In this document: in pieces, positions 37,542 to 46,423 of the stretch
Layout of the letters: each line of letters starts with the position of its first letter
Numbering within the stretch: the stretch's first letter is position 1
From: Collimonas sp. PA-H2
Lineage (GTDB): Bacteria; Pseudomonadota; Gammaproteobacteria; Burkholderiales; Burkholderiaceae_D
Length of the DNA stretch: 64,000 nt
NCBI RefSeq assembly: GCF_002564105.1
Contig: NZ_PDBX01000001.1
Location: 1,984,001-2,048,000 of the forward strand
Direction of reading: 5' to 3'
Position numbers and translations under genes: made by a program
Notes under the pieces: generated by a model
What the model was told of the DNA's origin: nothing
Seen by the model: the letters and a program-made list of their open reading frames with translations, nothing else
The model's database searches: none

Positions 37542-38444
37542 CTAGGCATCTTTTAAAGCCAAAGCCCGTTCGTACAGGGCATTTTTCTTTTGCCCGGTGA
37601 TTTGTGCGGCCAAGGCAGAGGCTTGCTTGATCGACAATTCCGCCAGCAGGATCTGCAAGACCCGTTCGCCCTCGGCGCTGTCGTCAAGCGCCACCGGCGC
37701 CGCTTCAACCAGCACCACGAACTCGCCCTTCTGCCGGTTGGGGTCGGCCGCCAGCCAGGCTGGCGCCTCGCCCAGGGGGCAGCGGTGGACGCTCTCGAAC
37801 AATTTGGTCAGTTCGCGCGCCAGCACGATGCGGCGTTCCGGCCCGAATGCCTGCAACAAGGCGTCGACGGTTTCAACGATGCGATGCGGGGCTTCGTACA
37901 GCACCAGCGTGGCGCTGGCGCCGGCCAGGCCGGCGAGTACGATCTCGCGCTGGCGTGCCTTGCTCGGCAGAAATCCAATGAACTGGAACTGGTCGTTGAC
38001 CAGCCCGCTGACCGACAGCGCGGTCACGGCGGCCGACGGCCCCGGCAGCGGCAAGGCACGCAAACCAGCATTCAGCACGGCGTCGACGATGCGGGCGCCT
38101 GGATCAGACACCGCAGGCGTGCCGGCGTCGGACACCAGGGCGATCCGTTCGCCTGCCTGCAGGCGCGCCACGATCTTTTCCGCCACTTCCCGCTCATTGT
38201 GCTCATGCGCCGCCAGCAAGGTCTTGGACAAGCCGTAGCGTCCCAGCAAATGGGCGGTATTCCGGGTGTCCTCACAGGCCACGGCGTCGACCATCGACAA
38301 TACGTGCAAGGCACGCAGGCTGATATCGCAGACATTCCCGATCGGTGTGGCCAGCACATATAATGTGGACGCGGGATACGCTTGCTGCGCCACCTCGTCC
38401 AAAATCACGGGGTTGATGAAGGCGCTGGCAGATTGATGAGTCAT
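37542..38444 (-). CDS. rsmI: 16S rRNA (cytidine(1402)-2'-O)-methyltransferase RsmI
   Basis: This protein of about 300 residues methylates C1402 of 16S rRNA in the decoding centre using SAM. The tetrapyrrole-methylase-type fold shows its signatures: LYVLATPIGNVCDISLRALH, CEDTRNTAHLLGRYG, ALVSDAGTPAVSDPGARIVD and PLPGPSAAVTALSVSGL. The frame is open for 57 more codons upstream, but the conserved part and the divergent lpoA start at 38458 favour 38444. Only 13 bases separate the two start codons, so each promoter must lie inside the other gene. It is the first member of the conserved rsmI-lpoA-yraN-diaA-dolP neighbourhood. Confidence 0.95.
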   Translation of the reverse strand: MTHQSASAFINPVILDEVAQQAYPASTLYVLATPIGNVCDISLRALHVLSMVDAVACEDTRNTAHLLGRYGLSKTLLAAHEHNEREVAEKIVARLQAGERIALVSDAGTPAVSDPGARIVDAVLNAGLRALPLPGPSAAVTALSVSGLVNDQFQFIGFLPSKARQREIVLAGLAGASATLVLYEAPHRIVETVDALLQAFGPERRIVLARELTKLFESVHRCPLGEAPAWLAADPNRQKGEFVVLVEAAPVALDDSAEGERVLQILLAELSIKQASALAAQITGQKKNALYERALALKDA

Positions 38445-38457
38445 TGGGGAGTTATGA

Positions 38458-39615
38458 ATGTTATATAAATGGGCCAAGCTGGCTAAATGGGTCAAGCTTG
38501 CGCTAGCGGCGGGTATCCTGTTGAACGGATTGTGCCCGCCTGCGCTGGCAAACACAACCTCGGTCGACGTCACGGCTGCCGATGCCGACGCCAATGTCAT
38601 CCCGCTGGCCAGCATCGCCCTGCTGCTGCCATTGCGCTCAGGCCCGCTGGGCGCGGCCGCCGATGCGGTCCGCAGCGGCTTCCTGAATGCCTACGAACGC
38701 GACAAGAGCGGCCTGGAAGTGACCGTGATCGAAGCCGCCGACACCGCCGGCGACATGCTCGCCGCTTACAGCGCCGCCAGCCAGAAGTACGACATCCTGG
38801 TGGGACCGCTATCGCGTACCGGCCTGACCGCCATCCTCCAGAACGGCCGGGTGGACAAACCGACGATCGCCCTGACCCAGCCGGACTCTGCCGGCGCCTT
38901 GCCGGCGCAGCTGCTGCCGGTGGGCCTCTCGATTGAAGCTGAAGCGCGCCAGGTGGCAAGCTGGGCCGGCGCCGACTACGCGCCGGGCAAAGTGCTGGTG
39001 CTGAGCACCAGCGCTGCCTGGCAAAAACGCGTCGCCAACGCTTTCGCCCAACAGATCCAGGGCAGCGGCCTGCATGCCGACATGGTGACGCTGAATCTGG
39101 AAAACGGCGTCTTCAACGCCGATGCCCTGACCCAGCTGCAGCAACGGGTGGAGGGCGACATGCCACGCCTGCTGTTTGCCGCGCTGAATGCCGACCAGAC
39201 CAGGCAGATACGCAACGCTATCGGCGACCAGACCCCGATCTTCGGCATTTCCCAGTTGAATCCGCTGACCCTCAACGACAACAACCCCGAGCACCAGATC
39301 GCCGAGCTGAATGGCGTGCGGCTGGTGGATATTCCGTGGCAGGTGCAGCCGGACCACCCGGCGGTGATGGTTTACCCGCGCCAGGAAGTGGCAGCCGACC
39401 AGCGCCGCAATGCCGACCTGGAGCGCCTGTATGCACTGGGCATCGATGCTTTCCGCATCGCCCGTGAAGTCGCCACGCGCAATAGCGTATTCCAGATCGA
39501 CGGCGTGACCGGCAAGCTGAACGTCCGTTTTGGCGTCGGCGCCCCGAGTTTCGAGCGGGTCGAGCCGACCGCTATCTATCAGAACGGCGTCGTCATGCCG
39601 CTTCAAGCTCAGTGA
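38458..39615 (+). CDS. lpoA: Penicillin-binding protein activator, LpoA C-terminal domain type
   Basis: This 385-residue protein matches the C-terminal half of LpoA, the outer-membrane lipoprotein that activates PBP1A. It has a signal sequence (LALAAGILLNGLCPPALANT) and a type I periplasmic-binding fold (IALLLPLRSGPLGAAADAVR, then SGFLNAYERDKSG; GVRLVDIPWQVQPDHPAVMV). The Cys in NGLC is a weak lipobox candidate. E. coli LpoA is about 680 residues with an N-terminal TPR part that is missing here. GGGGAG lies six bases before the ATG. It is followed by yraN as in enterobacteria, which supports the identity. Confidence 0.85.
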   Translation: MLYKWAKLAKWVKLALAAGILLNGLCPPALANTTSVDVTAADADANVIPLASIALLLPLRSGPLGAAADAVRSGFLNAYERDKSGLEVTVIEAADTAGDMLAAYSAASQKYDILVGPLSRTGLTAILQNGRVDKPTIALTQPDSAGALPAQLLPVGLSIEAEARQVASWAGADYAPGKVLVLSTSAAWQKRVANAFAQQIQGSGLHADMVTLNLENGVFNADALTQLQQRVEGDMPRLLFAALNADQTRQIRNAIGDQTPIFGISQLNPLTLNDNNPEHQIAELNGVRLVDIPWQVQPDHPAVMVYPRQEVAADQRRNADLERLYALGIDAFRIAREVATRNSVFQIDGVTGKLNVRFGVGAPSFERVEPTAIYQNGVVMPLQAQ

Positions 39616-39634
39616 AGTCCAGGCCAGCCGCCTG

Positions 39635-40012
39635 ATGAAGATGCCCATGCCGAGCAGCCAGGCCAGCGGTAAATTGGCGGAAGACCAGGCACTGCTCTAT
39701 TTGCAGCGGCACGGCCTCAAGCTGGTCGCCAGGAATTTCCGCTGCAAAGGCGGCGAGATCGATCTGATCCTGGCCGAGCCGGCGCCGCATAAAGGCGCGC
39801 AGGAGCTGCTGGTGTTTGTCGAAGTCAGGCAACGCCGCAGCCAGCGCTTTGGCGGCGCGGCGGCCAGCGTGACCTCCGCCAAGCAAGCCCGGCTGATCCT
39901 CGCCGCCCAGGTTTTCCTGCAGCGCTATCCGCAGCCGCCGGCCTGCCGCTTCGACGTGCTGGCCATGGACGGCGACAATATCGACTGGATCAGACAGGCA
40001 TTCGAAGCTTAG
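39635..40012 (+). CDS. yraN: YraN family (UPF0102) nuclease-like protein
   Basis: This protein of about 125 residues has a restriction-endonuclease-like fold of the YraN family. It shows AEDQALLYLQRHGLKLVARN, the acidic motif CKGGEIDLILAEP and FVEVRQRRS, which give the E-x-D and E-x-K/R pattern of the PD-(D/E)XK fold. The exact function is unresolved; it is often annotated as a Holliday-junction-resolvase-like protein. Several ATGs lie close together (39635, 39641, 39647) and no ribosome site decides between them. The TAG stop is made of bases at the edge of a palindromic element that begins at 40010-40012. Confidence 0.88.
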   Translation: MKMPMPSSQASGKLAEDQALLYLQRHGLKLVARNFRCKGGEIDLILAEPAPHKGAQELLVFVEVRQRRSQRFGGAAASVTSAKQARLILAAQVFLQRYPQPPACRFDVLAMDGDNIDWIRQAFEA

Positions 40013-40181
40013 TGTCTTGAGTCAGAAATTCGTTGAAGAAAAGCGATGAAATCGGCGCCATGCGTCGTTGCAAATACAGGGGCACCACCCTTGCTCCGTT
40101 TTGCGCGGGGCGGCCATCCGCCTAGCCTGACACCGACTTCATCACTTTTCTTGTGCAACGAACCTCTGACTCAGGACACTA
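40010..40181. mobile_element. Palindromic MITE-like element between yraN and diaA
   Basis: Terminal inverted repeats of about 45-48 bases (40011-40055 and 40133-40180) bound about 170 bases with no gene. The ends read TAGTGTCTTGAGTCAG and CTGACTCAGGACACTA, and the arms share TTCGTTG, AAGAAAAG, GATGAA and TCGG in order with few differences. The outer TA on both sides looks like a TA target duplication, as made by IS630/Tc1-type transposases. No transposase is present, so it would move in trans. The left edge supplies the yraN stop codon. Confidence 0.7.
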
Positions 40182-40195
40182 GACCCCGCTATAAT
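40166..40195 (+). promoter_or_regulatory. Probable diaA-dolP promoter
   Basis: CTGACT (40166-40171) and TATAAT (40190-40195) are separated by 18 bases. The -35-like box lies in the right terminal repeat of the palindromic element, so the insertion may have supplied half of the promoter. The diaA start is about 75 bases downstream. Confidence 0.5.
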
Positions 40196-40269
40196 CAGCG
40201 CCAGACTAATCAAAAACCCGACCGCCACACGCTATACGGCGGCAGCATTCCACTCTCAATACCGACATC

Positions 40270-40866
40270 ATGATAAACCAACGTATCCTGGCGCACTTCA
40301 ATGAAAGCGCCGAACTCAAGGCCCGCTCGGCGGAAGTCCTGGCTGCGCCAATTGCCAGCGCGGTTGAACTTATGTTCTCCGCGCTGTCCAATGGCAACAA
40401 GATTCTTGCTTGCGGCAACGGCGGCTCCGCTGCCGACTGCCAGCATTTTGCGGCCGAACTGGTAGGACGCTTTGAACGGGAGCGCCTGCCGTTGCCGGCA
40501 TTGGCGCTGACCACCGATACCTCGATCATCACCGCGGTCGGCAACGATTACAGCTACAACGAAATCTTTTCCAAGCAGGTGCAAGCGTTTGGACAAGCCG
40601 GCGATGTGCTGTTGGCGTTTTCCACCTCCGGCAATTCGGCCAATATCCTGGCGGCCATCGATGTGGCGCTGGAGCGCGACATGCGGGTGGTGGCCATGAC
40701 CGGCAAGGGCGGCGGCGCCATCGGCAAGAAACTGACTGAAGCAGATGTCCATATCTGTGTGCCGCACGACCGCACCGCGCGCATCCAGGAAGTGCATCTG
40801 CTGACGATTCACTGCTTATGCGACGGCATCGATGTCGCTTTATTTGGAGGAGATGCGAATGATTGA
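40270..40866 (+). CDS. diaA: SIS-domain protein, DiaA / phosphoheptose isomerase family
   Basis: This 198-residue protein is of the GmhA/DiaA family. The SIS core shows [20 protein letters not shown], then [20 protein letters not shown] and [20 protein letters not shown]. DiaA binds DnaA and tunes replication initiation; GmhA isomerises sedoheptulose 7-phosphate. The position after yraN and before dolP is that of diaA in E. coli (rsmI-lpoA-yraN-diaA-dolP), so diaA is preferred, though many annotators call it gmhA. The His in [15 protein letters not shown] is kept, so isomerase activity cannot be excluded. It overlaps dolP by eight bases. Confidence 0.88.
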   Translation: MINQRILAHFNESAELKARSAEVLAAPIASAVELMFSALSNGNKILACGNGGSAADCQHFAAELVGRFERERLPLPALALTTDTSIITAVGNDYSYNEIFSKQVQAFGQAGDVLLAFSTSGNSANILAAIDVALERDMRVVAMTGKGGGAIGKKLTEADVHICVPHDRTARIQEVHLLTIHCLCDGIDVALFGGDAND

Positions 40867-41536
40867 CAGGCAAAATCCGCGCTGGAGCAAATTGCAACGG
40901 CCATTGGCGGCAGTAGCACTGTGCGGCGCCGTAGTGATGGGATTGCAAGGCTGCGTGGCGCTGGCGCTGGGCGGCGCCGTGGCCGGCGGCTTCGCGGCGA
41001 CGGATCGCCGCACGCTGGGCGCGCAGACCGAGGACAAGGCCATCATGGTCAAGGCCGAAACCCGGGTTCCCGCCGTGGTCGGCCAGGATGGCCATGTCAA
41101 CATCACCAGCTACAACCGTAAAGTGCTGCTGACCGGTGAAGTACGCGACGATGCCGCCAAGGCCGCCGCGGAAAAGGAAGTGCAAACGATTGAAAACGTT
41201 CATACCGTAGCGAATGAACTGGCAATCGGTGCGCCCTCGAGCTTCTCCGCGCGTTCCAACGATACCTTCATCACCAGCAAGGTCATCGCTTCGCTGGTCG
41301 ATGCCAAGGACGTGTTCGGCAATTCGATCAAGGTCGTCACCGAACGCGGCAATGTCTACCTGATGGGCCGGGTCACCGAACGCGAAGGCAAGCGCGCCGG
41401 TGAAATCGCCGCCGGCGTCAGCGGTGTGCAAAAAGTCGTCAAGGTGTTCGAATACATCACTGAAGATGAATTGACACAAATGTCATCGGCGCCGCGGGAG
41501 TCGGCCAAGCCTGCCGCACAGCCTTCACAGCCTTAA
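40859..41536 (+). CDS. dolP: Double BON-domain outer-membrane lipoprotein DolP
   Basis: This protein of about 225 residues has a lipoprotein signal ([14 protein letters not shown], lipobox LQGC) and two BON domains (about residues 50-120 and 125-195; [20 protein letters not shown] and [20 protein letters not shown]). DolP supports outer-membrane integrity and BAM function at the inner face of the outer membrane. GGAGGAG six bases before the ATG at 40859 decides the start, and the gene overlaps the diaA stop. The C-terminal tail is Pro/Ser-rich. A strong terminator follows. Confidence 0.93.
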   Translation: MIDRQNPRWSKLQRPLAAVALCGAVVMGLQGCVALALGGAVAGGFAATDRRTLGAQTEDKAIMVKAETRVPAVVGQDGHVNITSYNRKVLLTGEVRDDAAKAAAEKEVQTIENVHTVANELAIGAPSSFSARSNDTFITSKVIASLVDAKDVFGNSIKVVTERGNVYLMGRVTEREGKRAGEIAAGVSGVQKVVKVFEYITEDELTQMSSAPRESAKPAAQPSQP

Positions 41537-41591
41537 AAGCGGGCAGCAGGCCGGAAGCGGCTTGCATTTCCTCAGCTAGTCAAGTAACGTT

Positions 41592-41623
41592 GCCGCTGGA
41601 CAAATGTCCGGCGGCTTTTTTTT
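41592..41623 (+). terminator. Rho-independent terminator after dolP
   Basis: GCCGCTGGAC and GTCCGGCGGC pair around AAAT and are followed by eight T residues. It ends the diaA-dolP transcript just before lemA, whose ribosome site begins right after the T run. Confidence 0.9.
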
Positions 41624-41633
41624 GGGGAAAAAC

Positions 41634-42224
41634 ATGTTCGGTTTCATCATCTTTCTGGCAATTGTGCTGGTCGTCGTATTCTGGGTTGTCGGCATCTATA
41701 ACCGTCTGGTGAGCTTTCGCAACCGCTTCAAAAATGCCTTCGCGCAGATCGACGTCCAGCTGAAACGCCGCTACGACCTGATCCCGAACCTGGTGGAAAC
41801 CGCCAAGGGCTACATGAAACACGAGCGCGAAACGCTGGAAGCGGTGATTTCGGCGCGCAATCAGGCGGTCACTGCTAACGCCAAGGTCGGCGGCAACGCC
41901 ACCGACGCCGCCGCCGTGCAACAGATGGCGGCCAGCGAAGGCGCGCTGAGCGCCAGCCTGGGCAAGCTGTTTGCTCTGTCGGAAGCCTATCCCGACCTGA
42001 AGGCCAATCAGAACATGATGCAACTGACGGAAGAACTGACCGGCACCGAAAACAAGATCGGCTTTTCGCGCCAGGCGTATAACGACAGCGTGATGGAATA
42101 CAACACGGCGATCGAACAATTCCCGGGCTCGATCCTGGCCAATATGTTCGCCTTCAAGCAGGCAGAATTGCTGCAGGCGACCGAAGCGCCGGAAGAGCGC
42201 AAGGCAGTCAAGGTGACGTTTTAA
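41634..42224 (+). CDS. lemA: LemA family membrane protein
   Basis: This protein of about 196 residues has one N-terminal membrane helix (FGFIIFLAIVLVVVFWVVGI) and the helical LemA domain (YNRLVSFRNRFKNAFAQIDV, then LKRRYDLIPNLVETAKGYM; QNMMQLTEELTGTENKIGFS). The role of LemA is poorly defined; it is often encoded beside membrane proteases. The ATG at 41634 follows GGGG and A residues, and a longer frame upstream only reads the terminator. The next gene is an M48 protease with a 45-base gap, so the pair probably works together. Confidence 0.93.
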   Translation: MFGFIIFLAIVLVVVFWVVGIYNRLVSFRNRFKNAFAQIDVQLKRRYDLIPNLVETAKGYMKHERETLEAVISARNQAVTANAKVGGNATDAAAVQQMAASEGALSASLGKLFALSEAYPDLKANQNMMQLTEELTGTENKIGFSRQAYNDSVMEYNTAIEQFPGSILANMFAFKQAELLQATEAPEERKAVKVTF

Positions 42225-42269
42225 GATCCGCGCGTGACCCTGACAAAACCGCCGCTGGCGGTCTGAGCC

Positions 42270-44240
42270 ATGACGTTCTTTGAACAGCAACACCAGGCGC
42301 GCCAGGAAACCAGGAAACTGGTGTTCCTGTTTGCGCTGGCGGTGATCGCCATCGTATTCGCCGTCAACCTGGCCATGGCGCTATTGTGGAATTTCAAGTT
42401 CGGCAGCCACCACGAGCTGTTGCACAGCTATCCCAAAGGCTTCTTTGCCATCAATACCCTGATCACGCTAGCGCTGATCGGCGGCGGCACCCTGATCCAG
42501 ACTTTCAATTTGCGCGACGGCGGCGATGCCGTGGCGCTGATGGCCGGCGGCCGCCTGATCTCGCCCGCCAGCGGCGATCTGCAGGAACGGCGCTTGCTCA
42601 ATGTGGTGGAGGAAATGGCGCTGGCTTCCGGTATCGCCTGTCCCAAGGTTTATCTGCTCGAGCATGAAGATGCGATCAACGCCTTTGCCGCCGGCTACAA
42701 CCAGAATGAAGCCGTGGTCGCAGTCACGCGCGGCACCCTCAACCGCCTCACGCGCGATGAATTGCAAGGCGTGGTCGGCCATGAATTCAGCCATATTCTG
42801 AATGGCGACATGCGCCTCAACGTGCACCTGATCGGGGTCTTGTTCGGCATCCAGATGATTGCCGGCTTCGGCCAGCAGCTGATGAATGTCGGCCGCTTCT
42901 CCACCAGCAGCCGCGACGACAAGGGGCCGCCATGGCAGCTGGTGATGCTGTTTGCCGGCCTGGCGCTGTTCGTGGTCGGCTACATCGGCATCTTCTTTGG
43001 CCGCCTGATCAAGTCGGCGGTTTCGCGCCAGCGCGAATTCCTGGCCGACGCCAGCGCGGTCCAGTTCACCCGCAATCCGGAAGGCATAGGCGGCGCCCTG
43101 CGCAAGATCGGCGGCCTCACCGACGGCAAACGGCTAGGCTCGCAAATCGATCACCAGAACGCGGAACAGCTGTCCCATCTGTTCCTCGGCAGCGTGCGCC
43201 CCAACCTGCTGGACGGCTGGTTCGCCACCCATCCGCCGCTGACAGAGCGCCTGCAACGCATCTACGGCAGAAGCATGGGGCCGCTGGAAGCGCCGGAACT
43301 GCCGCAGCCTTATACGGAAAACACGGCCCGTCTGGCAGACCTGCCGTTTGCCGCCGCCGGCTTTGCCTGCGCCGTAGCGCCAACCGGCTTGCCTGCTTCG
43401 ATCTCTACCGCGACAGCCACGCCTACATTGGAATTCGGCAACAGCAGTAGCCGTTCACCGCTGTCGCCGCAACTCGATGGCGCGGTACGCGATCCGGCCG
43501 GCGCTTGCGCCGTCGTGTATGCACTGCTGCTGGGCGAAGGCGCGGAGCGCGATGTGCAACTGGCGATCCTCAAGAAAGAAGCGCCGCAGCAGGCCGCCTT
43601 GACCAGCTTCCTGGCAGAAGCCATCGTCCAGCTGCCGCTCAGCGCCCGTTTGCCGCTGGTCGACCTGGCCGCGCCGGCATTGCGCCAGCTGCCGCAGCCC
43701 GCGCGCGACCGCCTGCTGGCGATTGTCGAACAACTGATCGCCGCCGACAGCCGCATCACGCTGGCCGAATTCGTGCTGCAGACCATCCTGGCGCGACGCC
43801 TGGCGCCACGCGCCGGACGGCTGCTGCCGATCAAGTTCAATCGGGTATCTGACCTAAGCGCCGACGTCGCCTTGCTCTTATCGCTGGTAGCCCATGTCGC
43901 GATACCGTCCGGCCGCGCCGATGTTACTGCCGCGCGGCTGGCTGCATTCCTGCGCGGCGCCCAGGCCTGCCCCGAACTCAAGCTGGCGGCCCAGGATTAT
44001 TGCGACGGCGCCAAGCTCAGCTTCCCGCGCGTCCGCCAGGCGCTGGATAACGCCAACCAGCTGGCGCCGCTAGCCAAACCGCAGCTGATCAAGGCGCTGC
44101 TGGCAGCCGCCGACGACGGCAAGCCCTTGGAAATCGCCAGCGCTGATATCTTGCGTGCGATTTGCGCGGGCATCGAAGCGCCGATCCCGCCGGCTGTCGC
44201 CGCTACCTACCAGGCCTATCCCTGGCAGTTCGACAACTAG
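42270..44240 (+). CDS. M48 family membrane metallopeptidase
   Basis: This 656-residue protein is an HtpX-like zinc peptidase. It has membrane helices at about residues 18-42 and 58-80, the zinc motif GVVGHEFSHILNGD at about 167-180, further helices (MLFAGLALFVVGYIGIFFGR) and the third ligand region SRQREFLADASAVQF. The C-terminal half (about 340-656) is a long helical soluble extension (AICAGIEAPIPPAVAATYQA near the end) that HtpX lacks. It pairs with lemA. Substrates are probably misfolded membrane proteins, by analogy. Confidence 0.92.
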   Translation: MTFFEQQHQARQETRKLVFLFALAVIAIVFAVNLAMALLWNFKFGSHHELLHSYPKGFFAINTLITLALIGGGTLIQTFNLRDGGDAVALMAGGRLISPASGDLQERRLLNVVEEMALASGIACPKVYLLEHEDAINAFAAGYNQNEAVVAVTRGTLNRLTRDELQGVVGHEFSHILNGDMRLNVHLIGVLFGIQMIAGFGQQLMNVGRFSTSSRDDKGPPWQLVMLFAGLALFVVGYIGIFFGRLIKSAVSRQREFLADASAVQFTRNPEGIGGALRKIGGLTDGKRLGSQIDHQNAEQLSHLFLGSVRPNLLDGWFATHPPLTERLQRIYGRSMGPLEAPELPQPYTENTARLADLPFAAAGFACAVAPTGLPASISTATATPTLEFGNSSSRSPLSPQLDGAVRDPAGACAVVYALLLGEGAERDVQLAILKKEAPQQAALTSFLAEAIVQLPLSARLPLVDLAAPALRQLPQPARDRLLAIVEQLIAADSRITLAEFVLQTILARRLAPRAGRLLPIKFNRVSDLSADVALLLSLVAHVAIPSGRADVTAARLAAFLRGAQACPELKLAAQDYCDGAKLSFPRVRQALDNANQLAPLAKPQLIKALLAAADDGKPLEIASADILRAICAGIEAPIPPAVAATYQAYPWQFDN

Positions 44241-44329
44241 CCAGGCGGCAAATCCAGACTTTCCGGCAAAACCCGCAACGGATGGCTATAATGATTGTTC
44301 CCGGGCCTTGCCCGTATTGGATTTCTGTC

Positions 44330-44857
44330 ATGCAAGCTCAAACTGAAAACACGGCCGGCAAGCGGCTCTGGATCAAGCTGGCCGGTACAGCGGCGGCGGT
44401 AGCGCTGGCTGTGGGCGGTTACATGTCGATGTCGAATACACACGCCGCGCCGGATGTCAGCTTCACCAACCTCAAAGGCGAACAGGTATCGCTGAAGAGC
44501 TTGCGCGGCAAGGTGGTGATGGTGAATTTCTGGGCCACCAGCTGCACCACCTGCGTCGCCGAAATGCCGAAAATGGTGCAGACCTATAATGCCTACAAGG
44601 ACAAGGGCCTGGACTATATCGCCGTGGCAATGAGCTACGACCAGCCTAACTACGTCGTCAATTTCGTGCAGACCCGCAGCCTGCCGTTCCAAGTCACGCT
44701 GGATACGCAAAGCAAGCTGGCGGACGCCTTCGGCGACGTCAAACTGACGCCGACCACCTTCGTGATCGACAAGCAAGGCAATATCATCAAGCGTTATGTG
44801 GGCGAGCCCAAGTTCGCCGAATTGCACGCGCTGCTGGACAAGGCGCTGGCCACATAG
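44330..44857 (+). CDS. TlpA-like membrane-anchored thioredoxin-family protein
   Basis: This protein of about 175 residues has an N-terminal membrane anchor (IKLAGTAAAVALAVGGYMSM) and a periplasmic thioredoxin fold of the AhpC/TSA-Redoxin type. The active site is WATSCTTCVAEMPKMV, a C-x-x-C redox pair, with the cis-proline region LTPTTFVIDKQGNIIKRYVG. It probably reduces periplasmic disulfides, for example in cytochrome c maturation. The ATG at 44330 is chosen because the anchor begins soon after; upstream frames overlap the M48 gene. A terminator follows directly. Confidence 0.9.
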   Translation: MQAQTENTAGKRLWIKLAGTAAAVALAVGGYMSMSNTHAAPDVSFTNLKGEQVSLKSLRGKVVMVNFWATSCTTCVAEMPKMVQTYNAYKDKGLDYIAVAMSYDQPNYVVNFVQTRSLPFQVTLDTQSKLADAFGDVKLTPTTFVIDKQGNIIKRYVGEPKFAELHALLDKALAT

Positions 44858-44859
44858 AC

Positions 44860-44886
44860 AAAAAGGCGCTGCGAGCGCCTTTTTTT
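44860..44886. terminator. Bidirectional rho-independent terminator
   Basis: AAAAAGGCGCT and AGCGCCTTTTTT pair around GCG between the convergent thioredoxin-like gene and the MarR-type regulator gene. Confidence 0.9.
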
Positions 44887-44905
44887 ACGGCCGCGCGTTT
44901 CCTGC

Positions 44906-45418
44906 CTACCTGGAAGTGGCGCCGCGCGAAGCGGTGTCGTACAAGCCGGATGCCGTGCGCAGCAACTTGGCGGCGTCGCCCAGCGACTGGTTCGACAGGC
45001 CGGTATCGGAGAGTACGGTGATCAGGCACTCCTCGCGCATTTCACGGTATTTGAGGCAGAGCGCATAACCTTCGCCGCTGGCGGAAAAATACGCTTCCTT
45101 GCCGACTTTTTCACTCTTGATGTAACCCGCTTTCACCAGTTTTTTCAGTGCATAACTGGCAATGTGTGTATCCTCGATATTCAACACGAAGCAGATATCG
45201 GCCAGGCTTTTTTTACGCTCGCGGTGGCACACGTGATGCAACAAGGAGACCTCGACGGGCGTCATATCCTTGACCCCGGCAGCGGACATGCAGCGCGACA
45301 TCCAGCGGTTGAACGCGTTGCCCGCAATAATCAAGGCATATTCCAGCTCAGACAATTCGACGCTGCTTTCCGACGCCAGATGGGCGGAAGACAGGATTTT
45401 AGGTGCGCTAACGTTCAT
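44906..45418 (-). CDS. MarR-type winged-helix transcriptional regulator
   Basis: This protein of about 170 residues has a winged-helix domain (DMTPVEVSLLHHVCHRERKK, then SLADICFVLNIEDTHIASYA and LKKLVKAGYIKSEKVGKEAY) flanked by helices that would dimerise. It belongs to the group of MarR-like regulators annotated as winged-helix DNA-binding proteins. It is divergent from pxpB across 351 bases, so control of the pyroglutamate cluster is the natural guess. The start at 45418 follows a GAG-rich stretch. A longer upstream frame exists but begins in the AT-rich control region. Confidence 0.85.
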   Translation of the reverse strand: MNVSAPKILSSAHLASESSVELSELEYALIIAGNAFNRWMSRCMSAAGVKDMTPVEVSLLHHVCHRERKKSLADICFVLNIEDTHIASYALKKLVKAGYIKSEKVGKEAYFSASGEGYALCLKYREMREECLITVLSDTGLSNQSLGDAAKLLRTASGLYDTASRGATSR

Positions 45419-45769
45419 ATGGATCTCACTAAACGCCAAGAAAACCAAATCATACAGCCAGTTGCCGCAATTCCAGGTTGAATTTGAGGCATCGGACAGG
45501 CTGTATTTCAACAACAATATAAACTATTTACATACAATTTATTGACATTTTATTTTTGATGAACGATATTGCCCTTTGCTTAAACTCTGGTCTACAAAGA
45601 GTAAGCTGGTTGGGGGCAGAGGATTCGGGATCGTGAGACGACGGCTGTCCGCAATTGTTTTCTGGGCAATTTAATGTTGATCTGATCAGTTGACGGCGGG
45701 GCCGCTCGGACGGAGCGGCTTGGACTCAGTCCTGCCGGGCTGACATCGTGCACAAGGAATCCGGCCGCA
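45419..45769. promoter_or_regulatory. Divergent control region, MarR-type regulator / pxpB
   Basis: These 351 bases contain an AT-rich half near the regulator and a GC-rich leader before pxpB. The leader holds the hairpin GCCGCTC-GGAC-GGAGCGGC (about 45702-45719). AAGGA lies before the pxpB ATG. I cannot fix a promoter, and I see no gene here. Confidence 0.4.
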
Positions 45770-46423
45770 ATGACCCAACCCGTCATACAAGCTCTCGGCG
45801 AATACGCTCTGGTACTGAATACCGGAGCCAGCGCCACTCTCGAATGCCAGCAACGTTTGTGGGCGATCGCGGCGAAGGCGGCGCATTGGCCGCATGTGCG
45901 CGATGTAGTACCCGGCATGAATAACCTGACCATCCTGTTCGACCCGCTGGCCAGCGACGGCCGGCAACTGGCGGAAAAGCTCCAGGCTGCCTGGGACGCC
46001 GATTCGATCAGCCAGAAAGCCGGGCGCAAGATCGACATTCCCGTGGCCTATGGCGGCGAAAACGGTCCCGACCTGGAACAGGTGGCGCGCCATACCGGCT
46101 TGTCGCCGGCGGAAATCGTCAAACGCCATACCGCGGCAGAATACATCGTTTACTTCATCGGCTTTCAACCCGGCTTCCCCTATCTGGGCGGACTCGATCC
46201 CAAGCTGGCGACGCCGCGCCGCAGCGAACCGCGCCTGCTGGTGCCGGCCGGCTCGGTCGGCATCGGCGGCAGCCAGACCGGCATCTATCCGGCGGCCTCG
46301 CCGGGCGGCTGGCAACTGATCGGCCGCAGCGAGCTGCAGCTGTTCGATCCCGGAGCCAATCCGCCCACCCTGCTGCAACCGGGCGACCGCGTGCGCTTCG
46401 TCGCCAGCGAGGTGGCGGCATGA
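45770..46423 (+). CDS. pxpB: 5-Oxoprolinase subunit PxpB
   Basis: This 217-residue protein is one of three subunits of the ATP-dependent PxpABC 5-oxoprolinase that opens pyroglutamate to glutamate. The KipI-type fold shows MNNLTILFDPLASDGRQLAE and the signature YFIGFQPGFPYLGGLDPKLA, then VPAGSVGIGGSQTGIYPAAS. It overlaps pxpC by four bases (ATGA), as in most genomes. Length is typical. Confidence 0.95.
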   Translation: MTQPVIQALGEYALVLNTGASATLECQQRLWAIAAKAAHWPHVRDVVPGMNNLTILFDPLASDGRQLAEKLQAAWDADSISQKAGRKIDIPVAYGGENGPDLEQVARHTGLSPAEIVKRHTAAEYIVYFIGFQPGFPYLGGLDPKLATPRRSEPRLLVPAGSVGIGGSQTGIYPAASPGGWQLIGRSELQLFDPGANPPTLLQPGDRVRFVASEVAA

